A stretch of 64,000 nt of DNA from Gluconacetobacter azotocaptans (GTDB lineage Bacteria > Pseudomonadota > Alphaproteobacteria > Acetobacterales > Acetobacteraceae). Positions 54,013 through 61,456 of this stretch are shown piece after piece (the stretch's first letter is position 1; every line of letters starts with the position of its first letter). Both the position numbers and the translations under genes were made by a program. The notes below the pieces were generated by a model. It saw only the letters and a program-made list of their open reading frames with translations, had not been told where the DNA came from and did not search any database. The stretch is from contig NZ_JABEQF010000012.1 in NCBI RefSeq assembly GCF_014174355.1, positions 29,306 to 93,305 of the forward strand, read 5' to 3'.

Positions 54013-54049
54013 GGCGCTTCCCGTGACGGCGAGGCCGGACGGGAAGCGC
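54013..54049 (+). terminator. Hairpin terminator of the acidic-protein gene
   Basis: GGCGCTTCCCGT (54013-54024) pairs with ACGGGAAGCGCC (54038-54049), loop of 13 nt, followed by GTTT. It begins 14 bp after the stop of the acidic-protein gene; a convincing rho-independent-like structure with only a short T-run. Confidence 0.72.
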
Positions 54050-54054
54050 CGTTT

Positions 54055-54124
54055 CAGGGCACTGCCCTGAACCGCCCCAAAGGGCATCGCCCTTTGGAAA
54101 CCCGGTCGTCGGGGCAAAGTCCCG
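54055..54124. repeat. Dispersed hairpin repeat, copy D
   Basis: Hairpins at 54055-54069 (CAGGGC-act-GCCCTG), 54077-54097 (CCAAAGGGC-atc-GCCCTTTGG) and 54110-54124 (CGGGGC-aaa-GTCCCG with one G-U-type pair). Direct continuation of the terminator above, so transcription from the left is well isolated from wrbA. Confidence 0.8.
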
Positions 54125-54280
54125 AATGCCCCCAAAATTGCCAGAGCCCGCTCGGGGTAAAAATTTGGCAACGGTTTGTTTCTTTCATTGTCGTTTTCGG
54201 GCCTTCGGTGCTCGGCTACCACTTGTTCTGTCAGCAGCTGGCGCACGTCGCCCGCCGCTGTTGCAGAACAGGATAGAGAA

Positions 54281-54880
54281 ATGACCAAGGTTCTGGTTCT
54301 TTATTACTCCACCTACGGCCATATCGAGACGATGGCCGAAGCCGTGGCGGAAGGCGCCCGCGCCGCCGGCGCGCAGGCCGACGTCAAGCGCGTGCCCGAG
54401 ACGGTGCCGGAAGACGTCGCCCGGGCGAATCATTTCAAGCTGGACCAGAGCGCACCGGTCGCGACCCCGGCCGACCTCGAAGCCTATGACGCGATCATCG
54501 TCGGTACGCCGACCCGCTTCGGCCGCATGGCGTCGCAGATGGCCAGCTTCTGGGACCAGACGGGCGGGCTGTGGTTCAAGGGCGCGCTGGTCGGCAAGGT
54601 GGGGGCGGCCTTCACCTCGACGGCGGTGCAGCATGGCGGGCAGGAAACGACCCTGTTCTCGGTCATCACCAACCTGCTGCATCACGGCCTGGTCATCAGC
54701 GGCCTGCCCTACAGCTTCCAGGGCCAGATGCGCCTCGACGAAATCACCGGCGGCGCGCCCTACGGCGCCACGACGATCGCGGCCGGCGACGGATCGCGCG
54801 CAGTCAGCACCAACGAACTGGATGGCGCGCGCTTTCTCGGCCAGCACGTGGCGCAGATCGCGTCCAAGCTGTCCGACTGA
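54281..54880 (+). CDS. wrbA: NAD(P)H:quinone oxidoreductase WrbA
   Basis: 199 residues from ATG 54281. Flavodoxin-fold enzyme that makes two-electron reductions of quinones, avoiding semiquinone radicals. FMN-phosphate loop [42 protein letters not shown] and a C-terminal [31 protein letters not shown] match WrbA. It leads a redox cluster; YceI, cytochrome b561 and a second YceI follow on the same strand with gaps of 33, 7 and 13 bp. Confidence 0.93.
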   Translation: MTKVLVLYYSTYGHIETMAEAVAEGARAAGAQADVKRVPETVPEDVARANHFKLDQSAPVATPADLEAYDAIIVGTPTRFGRMASQMASFWDQTGGLWFKGALVGKVGAAFTSTAVQHGGQETTLFSVITNLLHHGLVISGLPYSFQGQMRLDEITGGAPYGATTIAAGDGSRAVSTNELDGARFLGQHVAQIASKLSD

Positions 54881-54913
54881 ATTCCTCAAGATATTCCACA
54901 AGGATTACCGAAC

Positions 54914-55531
54914 ATGACACGCACCCTTGCGACCACCGCCACCGTGGCCGCCATTCTCGTCGCCATCGCCGGCCAGCCGGCGTCGGCGCAGACCACCGCC
55001 GCGCCCGCCGACGTGCAGGGCGGCACCTATCAGGTCGAACCTGGCCACACGCAGGTCGGCTTCTCGCTGCTGCATTTCGGCTTCACCAACTATTCGGGCG
55101 TGTTCTCCAACGTGTCCGGCACGCTGACGCTGGACCCGAAGACCCCCTCGGCGTCGACGCTGAACGTCATCATCCCCATCGCCTCGGTGCAGACCACCAG
55201 CGCGAAGCTGGATGAGGAACTCAAGGGCGCGCAGTGGTTCGATGCCGCGCAGTTCGCCAATGCGACCTTCACCTCGACCAAGGTGACGGTCACCGGCAAG
55301 GGCCGCGCCACCGTGTCCGGCACCCTGTCGCTGCACGGCGTCACCCGGCCCGAGACGCTGCAGGTGCGCTTCATCGGCGCGGGCGTGAACCCGCTGGACA
55401 AGAAATACACCGTGGGCTTCGAGGCGACCGGCACCATCAAACGCAGCGATTTCGGCGTGAAGATGTATGTCCCGTATGTCGGCGACGCGGTCGAGCTGCG
55501 CATCGCGGGCGCCTTCGAGCGTCAGGACTGA
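54914..55531 (+). CDS. YceI-family periplasmic lipid-binding protein (first copy)
   Basis: 205 residues with a Sec signal peptide (MTRTLATTATVAAILVAIAGQPASA). Lipocalin-like beta barrel: TYQVEPGHTQVGFSLLHFGFTNYSGVFSN, GAQWFDAAQFANATFTS, VSGTLSLHGVTRPETL and KRSDFGVKMYVPYVGD. The family binds polyisoprenoids or quinone-like molecules in the periplasm. Starts 33 bp after wrbA; cytochrome b561 begins 7 bp downstream. Confidence 0.88.
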   Translation: MTRTLATTATVAAILVAIAGQPASAQTTAAPADVQGGTYQVEPGHTQVGFSLLHFGFTNYSGVFSNVSGTLTLDPKTPSASTLNVIIPIASVQTTSAKLDEELKGAQWFDAAQFANATFTSTKVTVTGKGRATVSGTLSLHGVTRPETLQVRFIGAGVNPLDKKYTVGFEATGTIKRSDFGVKMYVPYVGDAVELRIAGAFERQD

Positions 55532-55538
55532 GTGCGTC

Positions 55539-56132
55539 ATGCCGGCCAATCCCGACAAGGCCGGCACGACCGGCCGCTACGATCCGGTCGCGATCACCCT
55601 GCATTGGGTGATCGCCGCCGGAATCCTGACCCTGATCGGCATGGGCCTGGTCATGGACCATCTGTCCCTGCCGCCGATGCGGCTGTTCCAGCTTTACCAG
55701 CTGCATAAATCGATCGGCATCACCGTGATGCTGGCCGTCGTGCTGCGCATCGGCTGGCGGCTGTTCCACAAGGCGCCCGCCCTGCCTGCCGCGATGCCCG
55801 AAATCGAACGCCAGGCCGCGCACGGCACGCATGGGCTGCTGTACGGCTTGCAGATCCTGTTGCCGCTCAGCGGCTGGGCGCTGGTTTCGGCGTCGGTGTT
55901 CAATATCCCGACCGTTCTCTACGGCATCCTGCCGTGGCCGCATCTGCCGGTCCTGGCCACCCTGCACGACAAGGCGCCGGTCGAAGCTATCCTGAAAACG
56001 CTGCATCACTGGAGCGCATGGGTGCTGACGGCGGTCATCGCGCTGCATGTCGCCGCAGCCCTGCGCCATCATTTCATCCTGAAGGACGGCGTGCTGCGCC
56101 AGATGCTGCCCGGCCGCCGCCCCATAGCCTGA
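55539..56132 (+). CDS. Cytochrome b561-family membrane protein
   Basis: 197 residues from ATG 55539. Four membrane helices with heme-ligand histidines in YDPVAITLHWVIAAGI, YQLHKSIGI, LKTLHHWSAWVL and ALHVAAALRHHFI. Family members bind two b-type hemes and move electrons between ubiquinol and periplasmic acceptors such as superoxide. It is flanked on both sides by YceI genes, an arrangement common for cytochrome b561/YceI pairs. Confidence 0.88.
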   Translation: MPANPDKAGTTGRYDPVAITLHWVIAAGILTLIGMGLVMDHLSLPPMRLFQLYQLHKSIGITVMLAVVLRIGWRLFHKAPALPAAMPEIERQAAHGTHGLLYGLQILLPLSGWALVSASVFNIPTVLYGILPWPHLPVLATLHDKAPVEAILKTLHHWSAWVLTAVIALHVAAALRHHFILKDGVLRQMLPGRRPIA

Positions 56133-56145
56133 CAGGGTTTTTCCA

Positions 56146-56718
56146 ATGTCCACTCCCACATATCTGAAGGCCGCCCTGCTGGGCGCGGCCCTGCTCGGCC
56201 CCAGCGTTCCGGCCCTGGCCGCCGACTGGACGATCGATCCGGCCCACAGCACGCTCGGCTTCAGCGGCACGCAGACCGGTGCGAAATTCACCGGTCATTT
56301 CAAGAATTTCGGCGGCACCATCCGCTTCGATCCCGCCCATCCGGACGCCGGCCACGCGCTGGTTGCGATCGACATCGCCAGCGCCGCCACCGGCGACGCG
56401 CAGCGCGACGAGGCCATGCCCGGCGCCGACTGGTTCGATGCCGCAAAATTCCCGAAAGCGACCTTCGAGGCCAACGGGTTCCAGCCCAGGGGCGGCAACA
56501 CCTACGAAGCCCACGGGATGCTGACGATCCGGGGCATCAGTCATCCGGAAACACTGCCCTTCACGCTCGACATCACGGGCAATGTCGCCCATGCCAAGGG
56601 GCATCTCGACCTGATCCGCTCCAGTTTCGGCGTAGGGCAGGGGCCATGGGCCAGCGGCCAGTGGGTGGCGCTTGAAGCGGGCGTCGATATCGACATCACC
56701 GCGCATGCGGCGCCGTAA
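56146..56718 (+). CDS. YceI-family periplasmic protein (second copy)
   Basis: 190 residues with a signal peptide (LLGAALLGPSVPALAA). Same fold as the copy at 54914: WTIDPAHSTLGFSGTQTGAKFTGHFKNFGGTI, GADWFDAAKFPKATFEANGF, AHGMLTIRGISHPETLPF and DLIRSSFGVGQG. The two YceI proteins are clearly diverged, so they probably bind different ligands or act at different steps. Last gene of the wrbA-yceI-b561-yceI cluster; convergent with the LysR gene (9-bp gap). Confidence 0.88.
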   Translation: MSTPTYLKAALLGAALLGPSVPALAADWTIDPAHSTLGFSGTQTGAKFTGHFKNFGGTIRFDPAHPDAGHALVAIDIASAATGDAQRDEAMPGADWFDAAKFPKATFEANGFQPRGGNTYEAHGMLTIRGISHPETLPFTLDITGNVAHAKGHLDLIRSSFGVGQGPWASGQWVALEAGVDIDITAHAAP

Positions 56719-56727
56719 CAGCCCCCT

Positions 56728-57681
56728 TCACACCTGCGGGATGCCGACGTCGGCGGCATCCCCTGGCTGGGCGCGGGCCCAGGGCGCCGTCGCGAAACAT
56801 CCGGCCAGATAATCAAGCAGGACGGACACGCGCGCGGGCCGCAATTGCCCGGGCGGCGTCACCAGATGCAGGGCGATCGGGGAAATGCTCCACTCCGGCA
56901 GCACTTCCTCCAGCCGCCCGGCCGCGAGTTCGCGCCAGATCATGAATTCGGGAAACACCGACAGGCCCAGCCCGGCCAGCAGGGCGGGCACGAAGGCCTC
57001 GGAATTGTTGGCCCGCAGGCGCGCGGGCGGCGTCACCACATAGGTGCCGTCCGTCGCGTGATGCAGGCGCAATTGCCCCGGCACGGCGACATTCGTGTAG
57101 ATAAAGCCCGGATGATGTTCCAGGTCGCGCGGATGCAGGGGGCGCCCGTGCGCCTCCAGATAGGACGGGGCCGCCACAAGCGGGCGCCGTACTGCGCACA
57201 GCCTGCGCGCGCGCAGCGATGAATCGGTCAGCGACGCGATCCGCAGCGCCACGTCATAGCCCCCGCCCACCAGGTCGATCACCTCGTCGCTGAAATCGAT
57301 CGCCACCTCGACTTCGGGATAACGCGCCAGAAATTCCGGCAGGACCGGCGCCAGATGCATGACGCCGAAGGACATCGGCGCCGCAATCCGCACCAGCCCG
57401 CGCGGCCGCACCGTCCCGTCCTGCGCTTCGGCCTCCACCATCTCCCCTTCGGCGAGGATGCGGTTCGCGCGGTCGATCGCCGCCCGCCCCGCTTCCGTCA
57501 GGCCAAGCTGGCGCGAAGTGCGGCTGAGCAGCGACGTGCCCATCCGCTGTTCCAGGCGCGTGATGGCCTTGGACACCGTGGGCTTGGAGAGCTGAAGCGC
57601 CTCCGCGGCCCCCGCGAAGGAGCGTACTTCCACCACCTTGGCGAAGATCGCCCAGGCTTCGAGGTCAGGCAGTCTCGCCAT
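56728..57681 (-). CDS. LysR-family transcription regulator (divergent from pirin)
   Basis: 317 residues. N-terminal winged helix ([42 protein letters not shown]) and a substrate-binding domain with [50 protein letters not shown]. This is the subgroup of LysR regulators that use small-molecule or redox cues; the ligand is unknown. Divergent from the pirin gene with a 104-bp gap, the typical position for a target gene. Confidence 0.88.
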   Translation of the reverse strand: MARLPDLEAWAIFAKVVEVRSFAGAAEALQLSKPTVSKAITRLEQRMGTSLLSRTSRQLGLTEAGRAAIDRANRILAEGEMVEAEAQDGTVRPRGLVRIAAPMSFGVMHLAPVLPEFLARYPEVEVAIDFSDEVIDLVGGGYDVALRIASLTDSSLRARRLCAVRRPLVAAPSYLEAHGRPLHPRDLEHHPGFIYTNVAVPGQLRLHHATDGTYVVTPPARLRANNSEAFVPALLAGLGLSVFPEFMIWRELAAGRLEEVLPEWSISPIALHLVTPPGQLRPARVSVLLDYLAGCFATAPWARAQPGDAADVGIPQV

Positions 57682-57719
57682 GTCATTCCCAGAACTGATG
57701 TGTTTCCGTCATTTCCATT

Positions 57720-57742
57720 TTAAGACGCTTAGCAGCGTTCTA
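57720..57742. promoter_or_regulatory. Candidate LysR operator between the regulator and pirin
   Basis: TTAAGACGC-ttagca-GCGTTCTAT has imperfect dyad symmetry (GACGC/GCGTT core) near the middle of the 104-bp divergent gap, in the usual T-N11-A-like position for LysR regulators. Weak evidence on its own. Confidence 0.35.
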
Positions 57743-57785
57743 TCTCTTGTTTCGGAAAAGGCCAAGAGTGGCCGGGAGGCATCAC

Positions 57786-58487
57786 ATGATAGACGTCAGA
57801 TCCTTTGCAAGCCTGGGCGGGGCCGATCACGGCTGGCTGAAGGCGAAACATCATTTCTCGTTCGCGGATTATCACGATCCCGAGCGGGTCCACTGGGGCG
57901 CCCTGCGGGTGTGGAACGACGACACCATCGCGCCGAACACCGGCTTTCCCCCGCATCCGCACCGCGACATGGAAATCATCACCTATGTCCGGAAGGGCGC
58001 GATCACGCATCAGGACAACCTGGGCAACAAGGGCCGTACGGAAGCGGGCGACGTGCAGGTCATGTCCGCGGGCAGCGGCATCACGCACAGCGAATACAAC
58101 CGCGAACCCGGTGCGACCGAGATCTTCCAGATCTGGATCATCCCGACCGAGCGTGGCCGCGGGCCAAGCTGGGGCGCGCGTCCGTTCCCCAAGGAAAACC
58201 GGGCCGGACATTTCGTCACGCTGGCGTCCGGCTATGAAAGCGACGCCGACGCGCTGCCCATCCGCACCGACGCGCGCGTCCTGGGGGCGACGCTGAAGGC
58301 CGGGCAGACGGCGGAATATGCACTGGGCACCGAACGCCACGCCTACCTCGTGCCGTCCACCGGCGTGGTCGAGATCGAAGGCGTGCGGGTGAACACCCGC
58401 GATGGCGCGGCCGTCACCGGCACCGAAACGCTGCGCGTCACCGCCCTGGAAGACGCTGAAATCGTCCTCGTCGACGCCGCCGCGTGA
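57786..58487 (+). CDS. Pirin-family protein (bicupin; quercetinase-like)
   Basis: 233 residues from ATG 57786, with GGGAGG upstream. Pirin blocks: HHFSFADYHDPERVHWGALRVWNDD, the metal-binding PHPHRDMEIITYVRKGAITHQD, SAGSGITHSEYN and EIFQIWIIPTERG. Iron-binding cupin that either degrades quercetin-like flavonoids or works as a redox-sensing co-regulator. Divergent from the LysR gene, which probably controls it; followed by a hairpin and a DoxX remnant. Confidence 0.9.
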   Translation: MIDVRSFASLGGADHGWLKAKHHFSFADYHDPERVHWGALRVWNDDTIAPNTGFPPHPHRDMEIITYVRKGAITHQDNLGNKGRTEAGDVQVMSAGSGITHSEYNREPGATEIFQIWIIPTERGRGPSWGARPFPKENRAGHFVTLASGYESDADALPIRTDARVLGATLKAGQTAEYALGTERHAYLVPSTGVVEIEGVRVNTRDGAAVTGTETLRVTALEDAEIVLVDAAA

Positions 58488-58500
58488 ACCGGCGGCGGCA

Positions 58501-58549
58501 GGCACCCCGATCCGTCGCGACATGCCCCGGCATGGCGGATCGGGGTGCC
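58501..58549 (+). terminator. 14-bp hairpin after the pirin gene
   Basis: GGCACCCCGATCCG (58501-58514) pairs perfectly with CGGATCGGGGTGCC (58536-58549), loop 21 nt, 13 bp after the pirin stop. No T-run follows. Likely ends pirin transcription or limits read-through into the DoxX remnant. Confidence 0.6.
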
Positions 58550-58590
58550 CTGCCCGGCGGGCCATTCAACCAAAGCTGGAAGATCGGACA

Positions 58591-58815
58591 ATGTACAAGT
58601 TCGAAGCATCCGCCGGGACCGTTCTGTTCTCCGCCGGGCGGCATGCGCTCACCCTTCTGTTCCTGGTCATGGGCTGGGGGAAACCGGGCGATTGCGCGGC
58701 GCTCTGCGATTACGTGACCCGCCTGGCAGGTGTGGCCGCCCTGCTGGAGACGCTGCCCGCGCACTGGCGCCTGCGTGACGCCTTCCACGACCCGAATGGC
58801 CCCGAACATCCCTGA
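58591..58815 (+). pseudogene. DoxX-family remnant (internally truncated)
   Basis: 74 residues from ATG 58591. The start, MYKFEASAGTVLFSAGRHALTLLFLVMGWGKPGDCAAL, resembles the first membrane helix of DoxX-like proteins (L-x-x-L-F-L-x-x-G-x-G-K). Most of the four-helix core is missing, and the end RDAFHDPNGPEHP only vaguely recalls the C-terminal F-H block. Normal DoxX proteins are about 130-150 residues. DoxX genes often follow pirin genes, supporting decay of a once-intact pirin-doxX pair. A genuinely short membrane protein cannot be excluded. Confidence 0.45.
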
Positions 58816-58849
58816 ACACGCTTCATGATCCGCTCATGCCATGCGCGCC

Positions 58850-59209
58850 CTACAGCCCGCGCAGGTAGGCCGCCAGAACAACGGCCTCGTTATGCTGTGT
58901 GTCCCGCGCCGCATAGAGCAGGGTAACAGGCCCCTGCCTGGCGAGCGTCATGACCTGGCCCACCGCCGATGCATTGGCATCCAGTTCGGCACGGTAGCGT
59001 TGCTGGAAGTCGTTCCATTTTGCCGGGTCGTGACCAAACCATTTGCGTAATTCGCCGGATGGCGCGACATCTTTCAGCCACAGCGTCAGATGCGCACGGT
59101 CCTTGCCGACGCCGCGCGGCCACAGGCGGTCGACCAGGACGCGCGCGCCGTCGCCGGCCTCAGGCGGGTCATAGATGCGCCTGACCCGTATGGTGAGGGG
59201 CCGCGTCAT
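58850..59209 (-). CDS. DUF488-family protein
   Basis: 119 residues; the ATG at 59209 overlaps the hmp stop by 4 nt (ATGA), so it is translated from the hmp message. DUF488 blocks: RVRRIYDPPEAGDGARVLVDRLWPRG, LWLKDVAPSGELRKWFGHDPAKWNDFQQRYRAEL and GPVTLLYAARDTQHNEAVVLA. Members are small cytosolic proteins of uncertain role. The coupling to flavohaemoglobin suggests a part in nitric-oxide or nitrosative stress. Confidence 0.86.
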   Translation of the reverse strand: MTRPLTIRVRRIYDPPEAGDGARVLVDRLWPRGVGKDRAHLTLWLKDVAPSGELRKWFGHDPAKWNDFQQRYRAELDANASAVGQVMTLARQGPVTLLYAARDTQHNEAVVLAAYLRGL

Positions 59210-60417
59210 GTCACCAGAATCTCCTTGTCCGCCGAACCAAAGAATTCATAACGGACCTGCTCTTTCGCCAGACCGGCCTCCTTCAGCACGGCCACCATGT
59301 CGCGCATGAAATCGTCCGGACCGCAGATGTAATAGGTGGCATTCCCGTCGATCTGGGTTTTCAGCCATGCGGGCGTAATCCGTCCGGCATGGCAGGTCAG
59401 GGCTGCCGCCGGCTCGTCCTCGGCGGGCGCCTGCCGGCTGTAAAAGACATCGCCGCGAACCCGCCCCGGCGCCGACAGGGTGCGGATATAGGCGCCAAAG
59501 GCTTCGGTCCGCGCGGAGCGGGTGCCATGGATATAGCGGATGGGGGTCGGCTGCTCTGCCGTGGTCAGGGCGCCCAGCATGGAGATCATGGGCGTCAGCC
59601 CAACCCCCGCGCTCAGCAGCACGACGGAGGTCGGCGTGGGGTCGGCCAGCGTAAAATCGCCTGCCGGGGCGGACACCAGCAGGCTGGTGCCGTCCTGCAT
59701 GCTGTCATGCAGCCATTCCGATACGACTCCGCCGCGGACGCGCCGGACACTGATGCGGTAGGCGTCCGCCCCCGGAGCCGAGGAAATGCTGTAATTGCGG
59801 CGCTGGGGGCCGTGGCCAGGTATATCCAGCCGGAAGCTCAGATACTGGCCCGGCTGGTGGCGCATGATCGGCTTGCCGTCGGCCGGGATCAGTTCAAAGG
59901 ACGTGACGGTTTCGCTTTCCCGCGTGCGTCCCCGCACGGTAAAGGCGCGCCATCCTGTCCAACCGCCGGGTGCCGTGGCGTGGGCGGCATAAATCTGCCC
60001 TTCCCGCCCGATCAGGATGTCGGCCAGAAACCAGTAGGCCTTTCCCCATGCGTCCATGATCTCGGGCGTGGCGGCCTCTCCAAGGACATGTGCGATGGCC
60101 CCCAGCAGGGCGTCCGCCACATGCGGATAATGTTCCGGCAGAATATTCAGGCCGACATGCTTTTCGGCAATCCGCTCGACCATGCCGCCTAACGCGCCGA
60201 GGTTATCGATGTTGCGCGCATAGGCCAGTACGGCCAGCGCCAGGGCCTTTGGCTGTGCGCCGTCGGCCTGGTGCGACATGTTGAACAGGTCGCGGATCTC
60301 CGGGTTGACCAGAAGACGCCGGTACATTTCGGCCGTGATGGCCAATCCGTGCGCTTCCAGCGCGGGCACGCAGGCCTTGAGGATGGAGCGGGTCTTGTCG
60401 TCCAGAGGAGAAGCCAT
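59206..60417 (-). CDS. hmp: Flavohaemoglobin (nitric oxide dioxygenase)
   Basis: 403 residues. Globin domain (1-140) with proximal His in AEKHVGLNI and the Tyr/Gln distal set near the start (EMYRRLLVNPEI), then a ferredoxin-reductase part: FAD-binding RRNYSISSAPG, NAD-binding SAGVGLTPMISML, and C-terminal CGPDDFMRDMVAVLKEAGL with FFGSAD. Converts NO plus O2 to nitrate. Divergent from the NsrR gene with two NsrR-like palindromes between them, which explains NO induction. Confidence 0.94.
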   Translation of the reverse strand: MASPLDDKTRSILKACVPALEAHGLAITAEMYRRLLVNPEIRDLFNMSHQADGAQPKALALAVLAYARNIDNLGALGGMVERIAEKHVGLNILPEHYPHVADALLGAIAHVLGEAATPEIMDAWGKAYWFLADILIGREGQIYAAHATAPGGWTGWRAFTVRGRTRESETVTSFELIPADGKPIMRHQPGQYLSFRLDIPGHGPQRRNYSISSAPGADAYRISVRRVRGGVVSEWLHDSMQDGTSLLVSAPAGDFTLADPTPTSVVLLSAGVGLTPMISMLGALTTAEQPTPIRYIHGTRSARTEAFGAYIRTLSAPGRVRGDVFYSRQAPAEDEPAAALTCHAGRITPAWLKTQIDGNATYYICGPDDFMRDMVAVLKEAGLAKEQVRYEFFGSADKEILVT

Positions 60418-60428
60418 CGTTAACCTAT

Positions 60429-60451
60429 AAGGTGTAAATTATGCACATCTT
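60429..60451. promoter_or_regulatory. NsrR operator 1 (hmp side)
   Basis: A 23-bp imperfect palindrome, AAGGTGTA-aattatg-CACATCTT, very close to the NsrR consensus AAGATGCAT-N5-ATGCATCTT. It starts 12 bp upstream of the hmp start codon, so binding should shut off hmp when NO is absent. Confidence 0.75.
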
Positions 60452-60466
60452 TTATCCCGCTGGAAA

Positions 60467-60489
60467 AAGATGTCAATTCCACATATCTT
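60467..60489. promoter_or_regulatory. NsrR operator 2 (nsrR side)
   Basis: AAGATGTC-aattcca-CATATCTT, same size and symmetry as operator 1; the centres are 38 bp apart. It ends 6 bp before the nsrR ATG, so nsrR is probably self-repressed and the message almost leaderless. Confidence 0.72.
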
Positions 60490-60495
60490 TTTGAC

Positions 60496-60957
60496 ATGCG
60501 GCTGACCTTGCATACCGACTATGCCCTGAGGACACTGATCTACCTGGGCCTTCACACCGATCGCCTGGCTTCGATCCGCGAGATCGCGCAGGTTTACGGG
60601 ATCTCGGAAAACCATCTGGTCAAGATCATTCACCGCCTTGGCCTTGGCGGCTTTATCGAAACGCTGCGTGGGCGGAACGGGGGGCTGCGGCTGGCGCGTC
60701 CGGCGGCCGAAATCCGTATCGGGGATGTGGTCCGCTATACGGAAGAAGACATGGGGCTGGTCGCCTGCATGCAGGCGGACGAGACGTCTGCCGGCCGGAC
60801 ATGCGTGCTGGCCGACGCCTGCCGGCTGCGGGGCGTACTGGCCGAGGCGCTGGGGTCTTTCATGACCGTGCTGGACCGTTACACGCTGGCGGACATGATG
60901 ACCGAAAACGAGCGGTCACGCCTGGTCCCGCGCCCCGGGGTGGCCGGGGACCCCTGA
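60496..60957 (+). CDS. nsrR: Nitric-oxide-sensing Rrf2-family repressor NsrR
   Basis: 153 residues. Rrf2 winged helix (MRLTLHTDYALRTLIYLGLH, SIREIAQVYGISENHLVKIIHRLGLGGFI, RGRNGGLRLARP) with three cysteines, C91, C103 and C109, that would hold an Fe-S cluster. The opening and the R-G-R-x-G-G-L-R-L-A block match NsrR. Divergent from hmp, with operators in the gap. Confidence 0.92.
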   Translation: MRLTLHTDYALRTLIYLGLHTDRLASIREIAQVYGISENHLVKIIHRLGLGGFIETLRGRNGGLRLARPAAEIRIGDVVRYTEEDMGLVACMQADETSAGRTCVLADACRLRGVLAEALGSFMTVLDRYTLADMMTENERSRLVPRPGVAGDP

Positions 60958-60967
60958 AGGCGCGCCG

Positions 60968-61405
60968 TCAGACGGGGTCGGATTCCGGCGGCAGGGCGCG
61001 GGGGCGGCGGTCGTCGTCGATCGCGACGAAGGTGAAGACGCCTTCGGTCACCTTGGTGGTGTCGTGCGAATGCCGGGCGCGGCGCCAGGTCTCCACACGG
61101 ATCGACATCGACGTCCGGCCGGTGCGGACGATGGTGGTATAAAGGCTGACCTCGTCGCCGATCAGCACCGGCTGGTGCAGGACCACCTTGTCGATGGCCA
61201 CCGTCACGCAGCGCCCGCGCGCGCGCAGCGCCGCCGCCGTGCCGGCCGCCAGATCCATCTGCGACATCAGCCAGCCGCCGAAGATGTCCCCCGCCGCATT
61301 GGCGTCGGCGGGCATCGCCACCACGCGGATCGTGGGCGGGATCGTCGGGCGGGTCGCGGCGGGCGTTTCCGGGGGGGTGGCCAGGGCCGTCGGGGTGGCT
61401 GTCAC
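60968..61405 (-). CDS. Acyl-CoA thioesterase (hotdog fold, YciA-like)
   Basis: 145 residues. Core blocks ANAAGDIFGGWLMSQMDLAAGTAA and GRCVTVAIDKVVLHQPVLIGDEVSLYTTI, with the catalytic Asp in SQMDLA, and RVETWRR typical of YciA/hotdog thioesterases. N-terminal 25 residues are Pro/Ala/Thr-rich and probably disordered. Hydrolyses acyl-CoA thioesters; chain-length preference unknown. Convergent with nsrR (10-bp gap). Confidence 0.87.
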   Translation of the reverse strand: MTATPTALATPPETPAATRPTIPPTIRVVAMPADANAAGDIFGGWLMSQMDLAAGTAAALRARGRCVTVAIDKVVLHQPVLIGDEVSLYTTIVRTGRTSMSIRVETWRRARHSHDTTKVTEGVFTFVAIDDDRRPRALPPESDPV

Positions 61406-61456
61406 GCGAAAAATTCCTTGCAGGGCGGAAAGGCCTGGGCGGGCCGATGCGGTGGA

